64,000 bases of DNA from Candidatus Phycosocius spiralis (GTDB taxonomy: Bacteria; Pseudomonadota; Alphaproteobacteria; Caulobacterales; Aquidulcibacteraceae), in the NCBI RefSeq assembly GCF_030158815.1, contig NZ_BPFZ01000010.1, positions 1-64,000 on the forward strand, given 5' to 3'. Below are positions 16,441 through 26,155 of this stretch, in pieces. A program made the translations under genes and the position numbers. The notes under the pieces were generated by a model. It saw nothing but the letters and a program-made list of their open reading frames with translations, had not been told where the DNA came from and ran no database searches. Positions within the stretch are counted from its first letter, which is position 1; each line of letters opens with the position of its first letter.

Positions 16441-18591
16441 CTAATACCCCAACCGCCCACTCAGCGTCCCAATCAAGTCCACCACCGCTTCACCAATCAC
16501 CGTGCCGGGCAAATAGACGGCACTCGCCCCCATTTGTTTGAGGATGGGGACATCATCAGGAGGGATGACGCCGCCGATGACGATCATGATGTCGCTGCGA
16601 CCTTGCGCTGAGAGAGCTTGGCGCAAGGCGGGCAATAAGGTGAGGTGCCCTGCGGCGAGTGACGAGAAGCCGATGACATGGACGTTGTTTTCCACTGCTT
16701 GGCGTGCTGCTTCTTCTGGCGTGGCAAATAGAGGGCCGATATCGACGTCAAAGCCCAGATCTTTAAAGGCCGCCGCAATCACTTTTTGCCCACGGTCATG
16801 GCCATCTTGACCCAATTTAGCGACCAGAATTTTAGGCGGCCGCCCGTCGGCTTGTTTAAAGGCTTCAACCACTTTACGGGCCTCAATTATGGTGGCATCT
16901 TTGGGATCGGCTTCGCGCAAATAAACCCCCGAATTGACGCGGATTTCGGCCTGATGGCGGCCAAACACATCTTCCAAAGCCAAACTTATTTCCCCCACCG
17001 TGGCCTTCACCCGGGCCGCTTTGATCGCTAGGTCCAAAAGGTTACCCGATCCATCACGCGCGGCGGCCGTTAAAGCTGCGCAAGCCGCATCGACTTCGGC
17101 TTGGTTACGTTCGGCTTTGAGGCGTTTGAGCTTTGCCAGTTGCTTCATCCGCACAGCCGTATTATCAACTTTAAGGACGGGCACGTCTTCGGCCTCATCG
17201 AGAGGGAATTTATTGACCCCGACCACGGTTTGCATGCCGGTATCGATGCGGGCTTGCGTTTTGGCGGCGGCTTCTTCAATGCGAAGTTTCGGAACGCCTT
17301 GCTCAATGGCTTTGGCCATGCCCCCCAAGGCTTCAATCTCTTCAATATGGGCCCAAGCGCGCTCCGCCAAATCAGCAGTCAAACGCTCCACATAATAGCT
17401 GCCGCCCCACGGGTCGATTGGGCGGCAAAAGCCCGCTTCTTCTTGCAGCACAAGTTGGGTATTGCGCGCGATGCGGGCTGAATAATCAGTCGGCAAAGCC
17501 AAGGCTTCGTCCAAGCTATTGGTATGCAGGCTTTGGGTGTGGCCATGGGTGGCGGCCATCGCCTCGACACAGGTGCGCACCGCATTATTAAACACGTCTT
17601 GCGCGGTGAGGCTCCAGCCCGACGTCTGACTATGGGCGCGCAACACCAGTGATTTCTCGCTTTTAGGTTTAAACTGGTTGACCAATCGCGCCCATAAGGC
17701 ACGTGCAGCGCGCAACTTCGCCACTTCCATAAAGAAGTTCATGCCAATGGCCCAAAAAAACGATAGACGGGGTGCAAAGGCATCGATATCAAGCCCGGCT
17801 TTTAAGCCTGCGCGGATATAATCAAGCCCATCTGCCAAAGTATAAGCCAGCTCTAAATCCGCACTCGCCCCAGCTTCTTGCATATGATAGCCCGATATCG
17901 AGATCGAATTGAATTTAGGCAAATGCTGGCTGGTATAAGCAAAAATATCTGAAATGATCTTCATGCTGGGGCCAGGTGGATAGATATAAGTGTTGCGCAC
18001 CATAAATTCTTTGAGAATGTCATTTTGAATGGTGCCAGAAAGCTGATGGGGAGCCACACCCTGCTCTTCTGCTGCCACCACATAAAGCGCCAAGATCGGC
18101 AAAACTGCGCCATTCATCGTCATCGACACGCTGATTTGATCAAGCGGGATTGCATCAAATAAGGTGCGCATATCCAAAATAGAATCAATAGCGACACCCG
18201 CCATCCCAACATCGCCAGCTACACGCGGATGATCGCTGTCATAGCCGCGGTGGGTCGCTAAATCGAAGGCAATGGAGAGGCCCCTTTGCCCTGACGCAAG
18301 GTTACGCCGATAAAAAGAATTGGATTCCTCGGCGGTCGAGAAACCCGCATATTGGCGAATGGTCCAAGGCTGTTGCACATACATGGTGGGATAGGGTCCA
18401 CGTATCGTCGGCGCGATCCCGGGAAGCCCGCCCAAATGGTCCAGCCCCGCCAAATCCTGTGGGTTATAAACAGGCTTGACCAGAACATCCTCTGGCGTGC
18501 GCCACGGCGGTTTTGCTTTCATGTCTTGAGCCTTGGTACCCAAGTTAGGCAGGCCCAAATCAAGCTGGGTGAAATCGGGAAGTTTGCTCAT
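16441..18591 (-). CDS. mutB: Methylmalonyl-CoA mutase, catalytic large subunit
   Basis: Adenosylcobalamin-dependent isomerase converting (R)-methylmalonyl-CoA to succinyl-CoA, the last step of propionyl-CoA breakdown. The 716-residue subunit has the TIM-barrel substrate domain with [13 protein letters not shown] (about residues 160-172) and YQEAGA-like [20 protein letters not shown] near 240. The C-terminal B12 domain contains [12 protein letters not shown] at about 593-604, where His is the lower cobalt ligand. Its ATG overlaps the mutA stop by 4 bases, so the subunits are made together. No cobalamin riboswitch was seen upstream. Confidence 0.97.
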   Translation of the reverse strand: MSKLPDFTQLDLGLPNLGTKAQDMKAKPPWRTPEDVLVKPVYNPQDLAGLDHLGGLPGIAPTIRGPYPTMYVQQPWTIRQYAGFSTAEESNSFYRRNLASGQRGLSIAFDLATHRGYDSDHPRVAGDVGMAGVAIDSILDMRTLFDAIPLDQISVSMTMNGAVLPILALYVVAAEEQGVAPHQLSGTIQNDILKEFMVRNTYIYPPGPSMKIISDIFAYTSQHLPKFNSISISGYHMQEAGASADLELAYTLADGLDYIRAGLKAGLDIDAFAPRLSFFWAIGMNFFMEVAKLRAARALWARLVNQFKPKSEKSLVLRAHSQTSGWSLTAQDVFNNAVRTCVEAMAATHGHTQSLHTNSLDEALALPTDYSARIARNTQLVLQEEAGFCRPIDPWGGSYYVERLTADLAERAWAHIEEIEALGGMAKAIEQGVPKLRIEEAAAKTQARIDTGMQTVVGVNKFPLDEAEDVPVLKVDNTAVRMKQLAKLKRLKAERNQAEVDAACAALTAAARDGSGNLLDLAIKAARVKATVGEISLALEDVFGRHQAEIRVNSGVYLREADPKDATIIEARKVVEAFKQADGRPPKILVAKLGQDGHDRGQKVIAAAFKDLGFDVDIGPLFATPEEAARQAVENNVHVIGFSSLAAGHLTLLPALRQALSAQGRSDIMIVIGGVIPPDDVPILKQMGASAVYLPGTVIGEAVVDLIGTLSGRLGY

Positions 18592-20426
18592 GGCCCTGCT
18601 TCCCCTTCCAACATTTTGATCGCATGGGTCAGTTCGGCAATAAGATCTGTGCCGACAAAGATGTTCCGATCAATGCCCGGCCCCGCAAACTTCCCTGCCA
18701 GCCAAACCTGCTTGGCACCGGCCGCTTTAAGGGCTGCTGCGACCATGCTTGCTTGGCTCTCATAGCTTTCATCGGTTCCACATAGGCATACAAATGAAGC
18801 ACCACTGGCCTTAAAGGCGTCTACAAGGGCTGTGTGGTCCTGATAGGCGCTCTCCACCCCCAAGGCTTTAATGCCGCCTGCTTCAAATACACCACGCGCG
18901 AACCCGGCCCGAGCAGCGAAGCTTGCAAGCTTGCCCAAAGTGGCCAGAAAAATGGTGGGGGAAAGTTGGTCTGCGCGGTCACGCAACGCTTCAAAATCAG
19001 CGGCCAAGCGCATCGGCTCGATTGCCCCTTTTAGGGGTGTTGCCGGGGCTGGTAAGTCAGTTTGGACAGGGAGCTGGGGTAAGGTTTCTTCCAAATTGGC
19101 AAAGACGCTGATGCCAATCAGCGCCGTTTTGCGTTTAGCTATGGCCTGCAGGCGGGCGGCTCTGGCCTTCTCAACCCAGCCTTGCACCAAGCCATGATCG
19201 AGCGCTTTTTCAAGGCCGCCTGCCCGCTCAATCTCTTGGAAAAGTGGCCATGCCGCATTCGCCAGATCATCGGCCAAAGCTTCAATCGCCCATGCCCCGC
19301 CAGCAGGATCGGTTACCCGGCCGACATGGGCCTCTTCTTGTAACAGCACTTGTGTATTGCGCGCGATACGTCGGGCGGTTTCATCGGCTAACCCCAGTGC
19401 GCTGGTATAAGGCAACACGGTAATGATGTCCGCGCCGCCGACTGCACCCGCAAAGCAGGCGCATGTGGCGCGCATTATATTAGTCCATGGGTCGCGCTTG
19501 GTTTGCATCCGGGCCGAAGTTACAGCCTGCAAACGCATAGCGCCTTTGGTACCGCAAGCATCAAGCACCCGCCCCCACAGGCGCCGCGCCGCGCGCAGCT
19601 TAGCCATTTCGAGCACGACGTCTGGCCCGATTGAAAGCGTGAACAATAAAGTCTGGTTGATAACCGACGGACCTAAACCCATCGCCTCGCCAGCGCGGAC
19701 ATGCTCTAGGCCAGAGGCGATCAGCACGGCCAATTCCTGCGCCATCGTACCACCACCTTCGTGGATAGGGCGGGCATCAGCGCGTAGACAACTTGCTAAT
19801 GGAAACACGCCTTGAACTTCGGCTACAAAGCCAGCACAAGAGGCTAAACTACAACCAACTTGCCCAGTCATGCGGGCCGCTAAGGGATCGAGATTAAAAG
19901 CCAATTTGGCCGTAGCACGCCTATCTTCTGATACAACTTCCGCTAGCGCCCAAGCCACGCCCAAGGGGTCATCCGGCGCATCCACAGCGACGCTCGCCAC
20001 ATCCGTCAAAATGCCTTGTATCAATCGCTGACAATCGACGACCGACCGCGCAACTACCCCACATTGACCACGTGGGTCAATCTTGAACTCAATGGAAGAA
20101 ACACCACGATCTAGATCTCGTAAGGCCACTTGATTAGCCGCCGCAGGTTCGGGATCGGTCACGACTTGTCGAATGTCCCAAGGCAAGTAAGGGTCACGTG
20201 ATAGCTCAGGTCCGCGGATAAAGGGCGCAACACCCGCCTGTCCGCTCAACAAACTTGGGTCAGGACAATCTTTGGACGTATAAAGAGGGCGAAGATCCAA
20301 GCCTTCGTCTGTTTTTCTGATCAGACGGTCCAGAGAACCACCTTTGAGGGCTTTTTCGGCGAGCACAAGCCATTGTTCAAAGTCAGGTTCGTCAAACCCA
20401 GTAGCGAGGTGGAAAGGGCTGGTCAT
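18588..20426 (-). CDS. mutA: Methylmalonyl-CoA mutase, small subunit
   Basis: The 612-residue non-catalytic partner of MutB in the heterodimeric enzyme. It shares the mutase fold ([38 protein letters not shown]) but lacks the DGHDRG cobalt-binding motif. In the matching place it reads [15 protein letters not shown], as known for small subunits. The start at 20426 ([11 protein letters not shown]) is chosen over the longer frame to 20453, because MutA proteins begin with this short segment. It is upstream of and overlaps mutB by ATGA. A LuxR-type regulator is the next gene upstream on the same strand. Confidence 0.93.
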   Translation of the reverse strand: MTSPFHLATGFDEPDFEQWLVLAEKALKGGSLDRLIRKTDEGLDLRPLYTSKDCPDPSLLSGQAGVAPFIRGPELSRDPYLPWDIRQVVTDPEPAAANQVALRDLDRGVSSIEFKIDPRGQCGVVARSVVDCQRLIQGILTDVASVAVDAPDDPLGVAWALAEVVSEDRRATAKLAFNLDPLAARMTGQVGCSLASCAGFVAEVQGVFPLASCLRADARPIHEGGGTMAQELAVLIASGLEHVRAGEAMGLGPSVINQTLLFTLSIGPDVVLEMAKLRAARRLWGRVLDACGTKGAMRLQAVTSARMQTKRDPWTNIMRATCACFAGAVGGADIITVLPYTSALGLADETARRIARNTQVLLQEEAHVGRVTDPAGGAWAIEALADDLANAAWPLFQEIERAGGLEKALDHGLVQGWVEKARAARLQAIAKRKTALIGISVFANLEETLPQLPVQTDLPAPATPLKGAIEPMRLAADFEALRDRADQLSPTIFLATLGKLASFAARAGFARGVFEAGGIKALGVESAYQDHTALVDAFKASGASFVCLCGTDESYESQASMVAAALKAAGAKQVWLAGKFAGPGIDRNIFVGTDLIAELTHAIKMLEGEAGP

Positions 20427-20535
20427 GAAAAGCAAGTGCAGGCATGCGCCCACTCAGTCAAGCCCTGACAGATAAGTTCTCTTGGACAAGTACTTCTTGA
20501 CAAGCTCTTCTTGGCAAGACACACGAGGTAAAGCT

Positions 20536-21348
20536 CTATCGTGCGGTGGATATCAGTCGCACTAAATCAGCTTGGCGGCGCAGGCCCAATTTTGCCAATA
20601 ACCCCTTTATCTGGCTCTTAACAGTCGCAACAGAGGTTTTGCGGATGGCCGCAATTTCATCAATCATGCGGGCTTGCGCCAATAGGGTGGCAATATTGGC
20701 TTCAGACTTGGTGAGGCCCGCGAAAACCTGCAAACCCGTCACAGTCGACATTTCGTCTTGCGCTGTCTTGGGTAATAAAATGGTGACATAATTACCCAGC
20801 TCTAGATCACATTTGACCATGCGCACAATATCAATCACCCAACCATCCAAAGTGCGCAACGGGACTGATACGTGCCTGCCTTGATAGCCCGCGTAAAGTA
20901 CCCCCAAACCAGCATGCAGATCGATGAGGCTGCGAGCTGTAAAAGCACTTAGCTTACCCTCTGTTACCCGCAAGGTCGTTGAAGCTTCAACACGGCGTGC
21001 CCATTTTGACGTACCAGTGATGATCAAACCAGTTTGGTCCACGATGACAGCATGTACACCCGCTAGCTCCAAACTAGCCAAGAACGCCTTTTGCCGAGCT
21101 TTTCGTATCTTTTCTGCCTTAGCATCGAGCGGGTCATTCTTATGACAAGGTTGCGCCACCAATGGCGGCGGGTTGTCAATCGCCTCAATCGCCCAACCTA
21201 AGCCTATGGGCTGATCGCTCTGATCCGTCATGTGTACATCCAAGAAAGAACCATGCTCATGGGCATAGTTGTATTTGGCAAACAACTCCACAGGTTCAAA
21301 CTGTATGTATTCAAACGGCTCCTCACCTTTAAAGTCTTTGGCGCTCAT
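20536..21348 (-). CDS. LuxR-type (GerE) transcriptional regulator
   Basis: The 270-residue protein carries a C-terminal LuxR/GerE helix-turn-helix at about residues 205-265. LTKSEANIATLLAQA is the first helix pair, and SVATVKSQIKGLLAKLGLRRQADLVRLI carries recognition-helix features in two adjoining halves. The N-terminal part includes a stretch resembling a PAS-like sensor (AVIVDQTGLIITGTSKWARR), without a clear autoinducer domain. The ATG at 21348 follows GGGGA. It is upstream of mutAB on the same strand with about 110 bases between, and could regulate mutAB, but its own divergent region contains inverted repeats suggesting autoregulation or control of the nitronate monooxygenase. Confidence 0.82.
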   Translation of the reverse strand: MSAKDFKGEEPFEYIQFEPVELFAKYNYAHEHGSFLDVHMTDQSDQPIGLGWAIEAIDNPPPLVAQPCHKNDPLDAKAEKIRKARQKAFLASLELAGVHAVIVDQTGLIITGTSKWARRVEASTTLRVTEGKLSAFTARSLIDLHAGLGVLYAGYQGRHVSVPLRTLDGWVIDIVRMVKCDLELGNYVTILLPKTAQDEMSTVTGLQVFAGLTKSEANIATLLAQARMIDEIAAIRKTSVATVKSQIKGLLAKLGLRRQADLVRLISTAR

Positions 21349-21389
21349 GTTTATCCCCAAAAGTCCTTGAGTTAATGTGCTGGGGCTTC

Positions 21390-21494
21390 ACACTAAAGTC
21401 CAATAAAAATAGCAATTAACATGAGATAAGATGCTGACTAACTTCATTGTCATGGCCAAAACTGCACCAATAGGTTGTAATCTAACTTTAGTGT
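21390..21494. promoter_or_regulatory. Separated inverted repeat (ACACTAAAGT / ACTTTAGTGT)
   Basis: ACACTAAAGT at 21390-21399 and its exact reverse complement ACTTTAGTGT at 21485-21494 flank about 85 bases of AT-rich DNA between the LuxR-type gene and the divergent nitronate monooxygenase gene. The spacing fits a DNA-looping or paired-operator arrangement. Function is inferred only from symmetry and position. Confidence 0.4.
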
Positions 21495-21515
21495 CTTTTT
21501 CGGTAGAGTTAGATT
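21479..21515. repeat. 9-bp inverted repeat AATCTAACT / AGTTAGATT
   Basis: The arms at 21479-21487 and 21507-21515 are perfect reverse complements around a 19-base spacer. They overlap one arm of the neighbouring separated repeat and lie upstream of the nitronate monooxygenase gene. This may be an operator or an mRNA stem. Confidence 0.4.
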
Positions 21516-21637
21516 GAAGCCAATTGGCGATCTGTAAACTTCGAACCTGCTCTCGTGCTTGCATCCAGTCGCCAGAACCGCCAATGAAGAATCAAATCAC
21601 TCGCTAAGGCGATAACCTCCATGCTCAAGGAGATCCT

Positions 21638-22618
21638 ATGTCCATACCTCAGATCCTATCGCGCTTGCGTATACCGGTCATTGGTGCGCCACTTTTCATT
21701 ATTTCCAATCCAGATTTGGTCATTGCCCAATGCAAAGCTGGGGTTGTTGGATCGTTTCCAGCCCTCAACGCACGCCCTGCACCTGTATTGGATGAGTGGC
21801 TGGATAAAATCACCACTGAATTGGCTGAATGGGACGCTAAAAACCCCGACCGTCCAGCCGCCCCTTTTGCGGTCAATCAAATTGTGCATAAAACCAATGA
21901 CCGCTTGATGCATGACGTTGAGGCATGTGTGAAATTCAAGGTGCCTGTTGTCATTACCTCTTTGGGCGCGCGTGAGGACGTCAACCAAGCCATTCAATCC
22001 TATGGCGGTATTACCCTCCACGATATTATCAACAATCGGTTTGCAAAAAAAGCGGTTGAAAAAGGTGCAACCGGTTTGATCGCTGTATCCGCTGGGGCAG
22101 GCGGTCACGCTGGCACTTTATCGCCTTTTGCCCTTGTTCAAGAAATCCGCGAATGGTTTGATGGTCCCTTGTGCATTTCAGGCTCCATTGCGAATGGTGG
22201 CGCGGTCTTAGCTGCGCAAGCTATGGGAGCGGATTTTGCTTACATTGGTTCTGCATTCATTGCGACGTTGGAGGCCAATGCCGATCAAGCTTATAAGCAA
22301 ATGATCGTGGATAGCAGTGCAGAGGACATTATCTATTCTAACCTCTTTACTGGCGTGCATGGGAATTATCTGGTTCCCTCAGTTGTGGCTGCTGGCCTTG
22401 ACCCGTCAAATCTGCCTGAAAGCGACCCATCTGTCATGAATTTTGGATCAGGTGGCACCCAAGCGAAAAAAGCCTGGCGCGACATCTGGGGCTGCGGACA
22501 AGGCATTGGCGTAATCAAGGAAATCTCTACGGCAGGTCAATTAGTCGAGCGTTTAGCGCAAGAGTATGAAGCCGCACACCAGCGTATCCAAGCTAATTGG
22601 GTTCACGCAGCATGGTAG
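21638..22618 (+). CDS. Nitronate monooxygenase family flavoprotein
   Basis: The 326-residue FMN-dependent TIM-barrel enzyme belongs to the NMO/2-nitropropane dioxygenase family. It oxidises alkyl nitronates, such as propionate 3-nitronate, to aldehydes or related products. Seen motifs are PVIGAPLFIIS (about residues 13-23), SAGAGGHAGTLSPFALV (about 150-166, phosphate and active-site His loop) and ISGSIANGGAVLAAQAMGADFAYIGS (split as ISGSIANGG and AQAMGADFAYIGSAF, about 183-210). GGAGATCCT precedes the ATG. It is divergent from a LuxR-type regulator. The exact substrate is unknown. Confidence 0.9.
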   Translation: MSIPQILSRLRIPVIGAPLFIISNPDLVIAQCKAGVVGSFPALNARPAPVLDEWLDKITTELAEWDAKNPDRPAAPFAVNQIVHKTNDRLMHDVEACVKFKVPVVITSLGAREDVNQAIQSYGGITLHDIINNRFAKKAVEKGATGLIAVSAGAGGHAGTLSPFALVQEIREWFDGPLCISGSIANGGAVLAAQAMGADFAYIGSAFIATLEANADQAYKQMIVDSSAEDIIYSNLFTGVHGNYLVPSVVAAGLDPSNLPESDPSVMNFGSGGTQAKKAWRDIWGCGQGIGVIKEISTAGQLVERLAQEYEAAHQRIQANWVHAAW

Positions 22619-22742
22619 AATTGAAGCAGGCCACTTGTGATCCGGCTTGACAATATTTAGCTAGATCTTGGATGATATTCTAAGGCGTGCATGCTTTGGT
22701 CCTGATGAATTATGCTGTGGTACAACAGGGTAAGCGCTGCAA

Positions 22743-23576
22743 TTAGCCACCCTTCCCCTTTTTCTTAGCTTCCTTGGCTTCGCGTTCTTCCTTGGTTAGA
22801 GGGGGAGGTGCGCTAGCCTTGATTTGACGGGCTTGGAGTGCCAAGGCCTCACTGCGTGCACCTGCTTCATCTTCGCATGAAAGACGATCCTTCAAAATCT
22901 TGTCACGTCCGACCACACACAACCCACTCGCGGCTACTCGGACATTCCCAACTGCATCGGCGGGGTCGTTGGTGTCGCGATTGAGCACTTGGGATGAGGC
23001 TTCGGCTTGAGCGCGCGATTTTATTTCTTGGGCATAAAAGGATAAAGCCGCACTTTCACCAGATCGCCCCATAGAGCCTGTCACACTCGCAAAACGTTGC
23101 ACAGAATCTGCAAACGCACGCGGAGTAATCTTACCTGAAAAATACAAACGCCGCGCCAAAATGGCTTCTGCGCCAAAAAAAGTTTCAGCGGCACGCAAAT
23201 CGCGGCGATCTAGGGCTAAAAATCCAAGACGCTTTGAAGCGTCCAGCGCGACACGATCCCCAGCCTCTCCTGCTGGGGCCAATGTCATGGCCGAACGAAA
23301 GGATTGTTCTGCCTTTGTTAAATCCCCGGCAGCATTGGCTTCAACACCTTGCTTTAAAGCTGCGCGCGCAGCTTCATCACTGCCAGAGGAACTTGGATCG
23401 GTGAAATGGGTCTGAGTGCTAAGGGGTAGAAGTGAGGCAGGCGATTGCGCCACAATCGTGGTAGATTGCGGTTTGACTGCGGTGAAAGCTTGGGGCGTTG
23501 TTTGAGCTAAGCCATAGCTTCCCAAGGACGCACATGCGCCCGCAAAAAGGAATAAGGTTGCGTTACGCTGTTTCAA
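22743..23576 (-). CDS. Exported TPR-like protein of unknown function
   Basis: The 277-residue protein has a signal peptide (LFLFAGACASLGSYGLAQT) and a helical repeat region at about residues 65-170 with TPR-like units (EANAAGDLTKAEQSFRSAMTLAP, split as EANAAGDLTKAEQ and SFRSAMTLAPAGE; RRDLRAAETFFGAEAILA). The tail is Lys/Glu-rich (KEEREAKEAKKKGKGG). A TTG start at 23576 is chosen because GAGGAA lies 5 bases before it and the signal peptide begins there; the longer frame to 23657 adds an unlikely extension. It is predicted to be periplasmic. It lies just downstream of a DUF3445 gene on the same strand. Confidence 0.65.
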   Translation of the reverse strand: MKQRNATLFLFAGACASLGSYGLAQTTPQAFTAVKPQSTTIVAQSPASLLPLSTQTHFTDPSSSGSDEAARAALKQGVEANAAGDLTKAEQSFRSAMTLAPAGEAGDRVALDASKRLGFLALDRRDLRAAETFFGAEAILARRLYFSGKITPRAFADSVQRFASVTGSMGRSGESAALSFYAQEIKSRAQAEASSQVLNRDTNDPADAVGNVRVAASGLCVVGRDKILKDRLSCEDEAGARSEALALQARQIKASAPPPLTKEEREAKEAKKKGKGG

Positions 23577-23662
23577 TGGTTCCTCGGTTCTTTGACAAAA
23601 GGGGCTCAGCCGTACCACCCAAGCTGTGACATACATCAATGCACGCATTATGCACATAGGCC

Positions 23663-24499
23663 TTAAGTCTTGTACATCCCTTTTCCAAGTATCGCTTGGA
23701 CGTGTCGCTCAAAAGCGGACCATTGTTTGTAAGCGCGCACATTTTGGTCTGCTTCCTGCCAAGCTAGGGCAAACCAATGACCATGGGTTGGATTTTCAAC
23801 GAGCTCAGCAAGATTGGTCAATTTGATACGGATGGTAAATAAGATACCCCCAGTTTGCGGCAAACGACGAATGGTTTGTCGCTCAAACCGCACATAGACC
23901 ATGGCTTGTGCTTGGCTGATGTCGGCCTGGCAGGCGGCTTGCCGAATCGGCGTACCATCGGGAGTGAAACGCGCATCCCCCCATTGTACAGTCCAATTAT
24001 GCCGCTCAAGCACTACATGGTCTGCCATCTGGGAAAACACCCGCGAAATACGTCCGCCAAGGATTGGATCTCCCCCTGGCACTGGGCGATGTAGGCCAAA
24101 CAGCGATTGCCCAAGAGCGTGTTGTGGAGAAAAAAAGGTTGGGCTACACAGGCAAAGAGCTGTTGCGGTCCACTGCCCTTCACGCAGTTCCATCACCACC
24201 AAATCATCCGATACAAGGCGACTTGCCGCAAACAAAGGTGGTTCTGCGCTGTCCAAATCTTGCTCAACTGCACGGGCAACCAAAGAGCTTGCTTCCATTT
24301 GTGCGGGCAAAGACCCGCCCATGCTGGCGTAAACAGCCTCCGGATCGATATTCATCAAAGCATTTTTGGGGCCAAGCCAAGCTGCCTGGTCATCAGGTAA
24401 GAGCCAGTTGCGCCCATCAATAGGGGCAAGGCCTACGTTAAAACGCGGCGGACCATGCTCAAAGGGCAGGAATGATCGTTGATCTGATTGTGATCGCAT
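23663..24499 (-). CDS. DUF3445 haem-dependent oxidative N-demethylase-like
   Basis: The 278-residue protein resembles the DUF3445 / haem-dependent oxidative N-demethylase alpha-type family. Matching features are the N-terminal PRFNVGLAPIDGRNWLLPDDQ (split at about residues 18-26 and 27-38), a glycine-rich region before PTFFSPQHALGQSL, the GLHRPVPGGDPILGGRI segment and the basic FERQTIRRLPQTGGILFTIR near 200-220. Some family members act with a flavoprotein partner; no such partner is adjacent. The ATG at 24499 is chosen over the longer frame because the family begins near this point. The substrate is unknown. Confidence 0.78.
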   Translation of the reverse strand: MRSQSDQRSFLPFEHGPPRFNVGLAPIDGRNWLLPDDQAAWLGPKNALMNIDPEAVYASMGGSLPAQMEASSLVARAVEQDLDSAEPPLFAASRLVSDDLVVMELREGQWTATALCLCSPTFFSPQHALGQSLFGLHRPVPGGDPILGGRISRVFSQMADHVVLERHNWTVQWGDARFTPDGTPIRQAACQADISQAQAMVYVRFERQTIRRLPQTGGILFTIRIKLTNLAELVENPTHGHWFALAWQEADQNVRAYKQWSAFERHVQAILGKGMYKT

Positions 24500-24690
24500 G
24501 ACCCACTTCAAGCATTCAAACCAGCATTGCAAGCTCATCCCATCTTGAACCTGATGTGCGATCCAATTTGGTCCTATCGGGGAATGTCACCACCCAAGTT
24601 TACCCATACTTATAGAATCTTGAACTCTGATAAACCACCATTAATCATGAACCTTAGCCCAAACATCGGATGCACATCAAGCTGGGCCTG

Positions 24691-25563
24691 CTAAGCCCTT
24701 GAGGACATCATCGATTGACCACCCCTTTTTTGCGGGGTTGGTTTAGAACAGGGCCTGAACGTTAAGTGATTAAGCGGGGGATAAGTATGCCCCGTCACGT
24801 TTGGCTCATCAACAGCAAGGCTTAAGTGATCTACCGACAAGTCACCGCGCAAGAGTGCCCGCACCGCCGCTTGCACCCGGTTGAAGACCCCCAATTTGCG
24901 CGAGGCATTGCCAAGGTGAAACTGCACCGTTCGCGCCGTAACCCCAGTTAAAACGCCAATTTCCCAATTGGTTTTGCCTTCTAATACCCAACGCAAACAT
25001 TCAAGCTCACGCCCTGTTAAACGTACCATTGGTGCGCGATCAACCACCGTAGCGGCGGTCAAACGGCGAACGCGCTGATAAAGCGCCATCGCGAGATGAC
25101 TTAAAGCTTCTTCATCATCATAGTCCAATCCAAGCGTCTGTGATGCAGCAAACATCATAAGCGCCACACAGCCTTGGGGACCATGAACCGGAGTGGTGAC
25201 GCCATCGCGAAACCCATGGCTCCTAGCGGCTTGCACAAAAGCACGTTGTTCTGGATCCCTCGCCGTTGCAAAAGCGCGTTGCCATTTAACAGATCCAGCA
25301 CGCAAGATGGCTTGTCTACGCGCAGGGTCGCTTTGGCAGGTGGCTTCACTGGCATAATGTTGCCGCCACGCTGGGTCAAAATTGCCCAAATTCAACAAAC
25401 TTGAAGGGTTCACCATGGGGTTATGTGGACCAGGCACCAATTGAAACCAACCAAACCCACACTCTTTTGCATATTTGGTGAGAATTTGCAGGAGCTCGCC
25501 TTCACGCCGTGCGGTACGCAACTGAGATAAAACCGTGGCAGTTAGGCTTTGAATCTGTGTCAT
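24691..25563 (-). CDS. LuxR-family quorum-sensing-type regulator (solo)
   Basis: The 290-residue protein has an autoinducer-binding domain (about residues 5-155) and a GerE helix-turn-helix (about 183-240, LTGRELECLRWVLEGKTNWE). The ligand-pocket residues seen in TraR/LuxR proteins are present: W and Y in WRQHYA, D-P in SDPARR, W in KWQRA, and G in HGFRDG. The DNA-binding Glu, Leu and Gly marks are kept. About 45 residues extend past the HTH, which is unusual. GGAG, 6 bases before the ATG at 25563, fixes the start. No luxI synthase is in the window, so it is a candidate LuxR solo or has a distant partner. Confidence 0.88.
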   Translation of the reverse strand: MTQIQSLTATVLSQLRTARREGELLQILTKYAKECGFGWFQLVPGPHNPMVNPSSLLNLGNFDPAWRQHYASEATCQSDPARRQAILRAGSVKWQRAFATARDPEQRAFVQAARSHGFRDGVTTPVHGPQGCVALMMFAASQTLGLDYDDEEALSHLAMALYQRVRRLTAATVVDRAPMVRLTGRELECLRWVLEGKTNWEIGVLTGVTARTVQFHLGNASRKLGVFNRVQAAVRALLRGDLSVDHLSLAVDEPNVTGHTYPPLNHLTFRPCSKPTPQKRGGQSMMSSRA

Positions 25564-25882
25564 AGCCATCTCCATTTTGTGCACTCTTTTGGTACATATC
25601 AAGTGATTATCTATTTTAGACTGAATTACAAGACCTCACTAGACACATACTCATTTGATCAGATGGCTATGTTTGCTCTGAGGTAACTGATTTCCCTCCG
25701 TTTTGCAGTGCATGGATCAAAGGGTGCCCCAAGCATTTTCAAGCCATATCTTTGATTACTATGGTGTTAATAGCTACATGCTAAGCTCAATCACAGGTTA
25801 GGGCGATGCTTGACAGCATTGACAGATTTGGGTTCAATTTTAGTGTCTCTCACAATAAAATGATTGGATAGTGGTTATTCAA
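25564..25882. other. Divergent promoter stretch between LuxR solo and fliQ
   Basis: This AT-rich 319-base region has no gene. A sigma-70-like promoter toward fliQ is the only site I can point to (25810-25838). I looked for a clear LuxR-type dyad and for an exact TTAA-N7-TTAA CtrA box and saw neither. Confidence 0.4.
25810..25838 (+). promoter_or_regulatory. Possible sigma-70 promoter for fliQR
   Basis: TTGACA (25810-25815) is followed after 17 bases by TTCAAT (25833-25838). The -35 box is perfect and the -10 box matches 4 of 6. The distance to the fliQ start (45 bases) is plausible. In Caulobacter, fliQ is controlled by CtrA, so this sigma-70 reading is tentative. Confidence 0.3.
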
Positions 25883-26152
25883 ATGAATTCAGACCGGGCT
25901 GTTTTTTTAGTTAATGAAATGCTTGGCGTAAGTATTCTGGTTTCAGCGCCTTTGCTGATCGGAACTCTTATCGTTGGCCTGTTGATCAGTGTGTTTCAGG
26001 TGGCCACGCAAATTCAAGAAATAACATTGACTTATGTCCCAAAACTTGCAGTTTCAGCATTGATTTTATTGGTTTTGGGTAGCTGGATGCTTGGACTAAT
26101 CACTCAGTTCGCTCGTTCGGCTTATTCTACGATACCTACTTTAGGTCAATAA
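25883..26152 (+). CDS. fliQ: Flagellar export gate protein FliQ
   Basis: FliQ is a small two-helix membrane protein of the flagellar type III export gate, assembled with FliP and FliR. The 89-residue product aligns over its length with the family: APLLIGTLIVGLLISVFQ for helix 1, ATQIQEITLTYVPK for the conserved loop, and a second helix ending SWMLG. The ATG at 25883 (MNSDRAVF) matches the family start; an upstream GTG at 25871 is possible. fliR follows after 3 bases. Confidence 0.93.
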   Translation: MNSDRAVFLVNEMLGVSILVSAPLLIGTLIVGLLISVFQVATQIQEITLTYVPKLAVSALILLVLGSWMLGLITQFARSAYSTIPTLGQ

Positions 26153-26155
26153 AGG

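Noticed and set aside
20454-20535. Cobalamin riboswitch for mutAB
   Set aside because: Neither the space before mutA (which here lies upstream at 20427-20535) nor the longer intergenic regions show a B12-box-like core.
25750-25800. CtrA box before fliQ
   Set aside because: GTTAATAGCTACATGCTAAG has related half-sites, but the spacing is 10, not 7. It does not meet the consensus.
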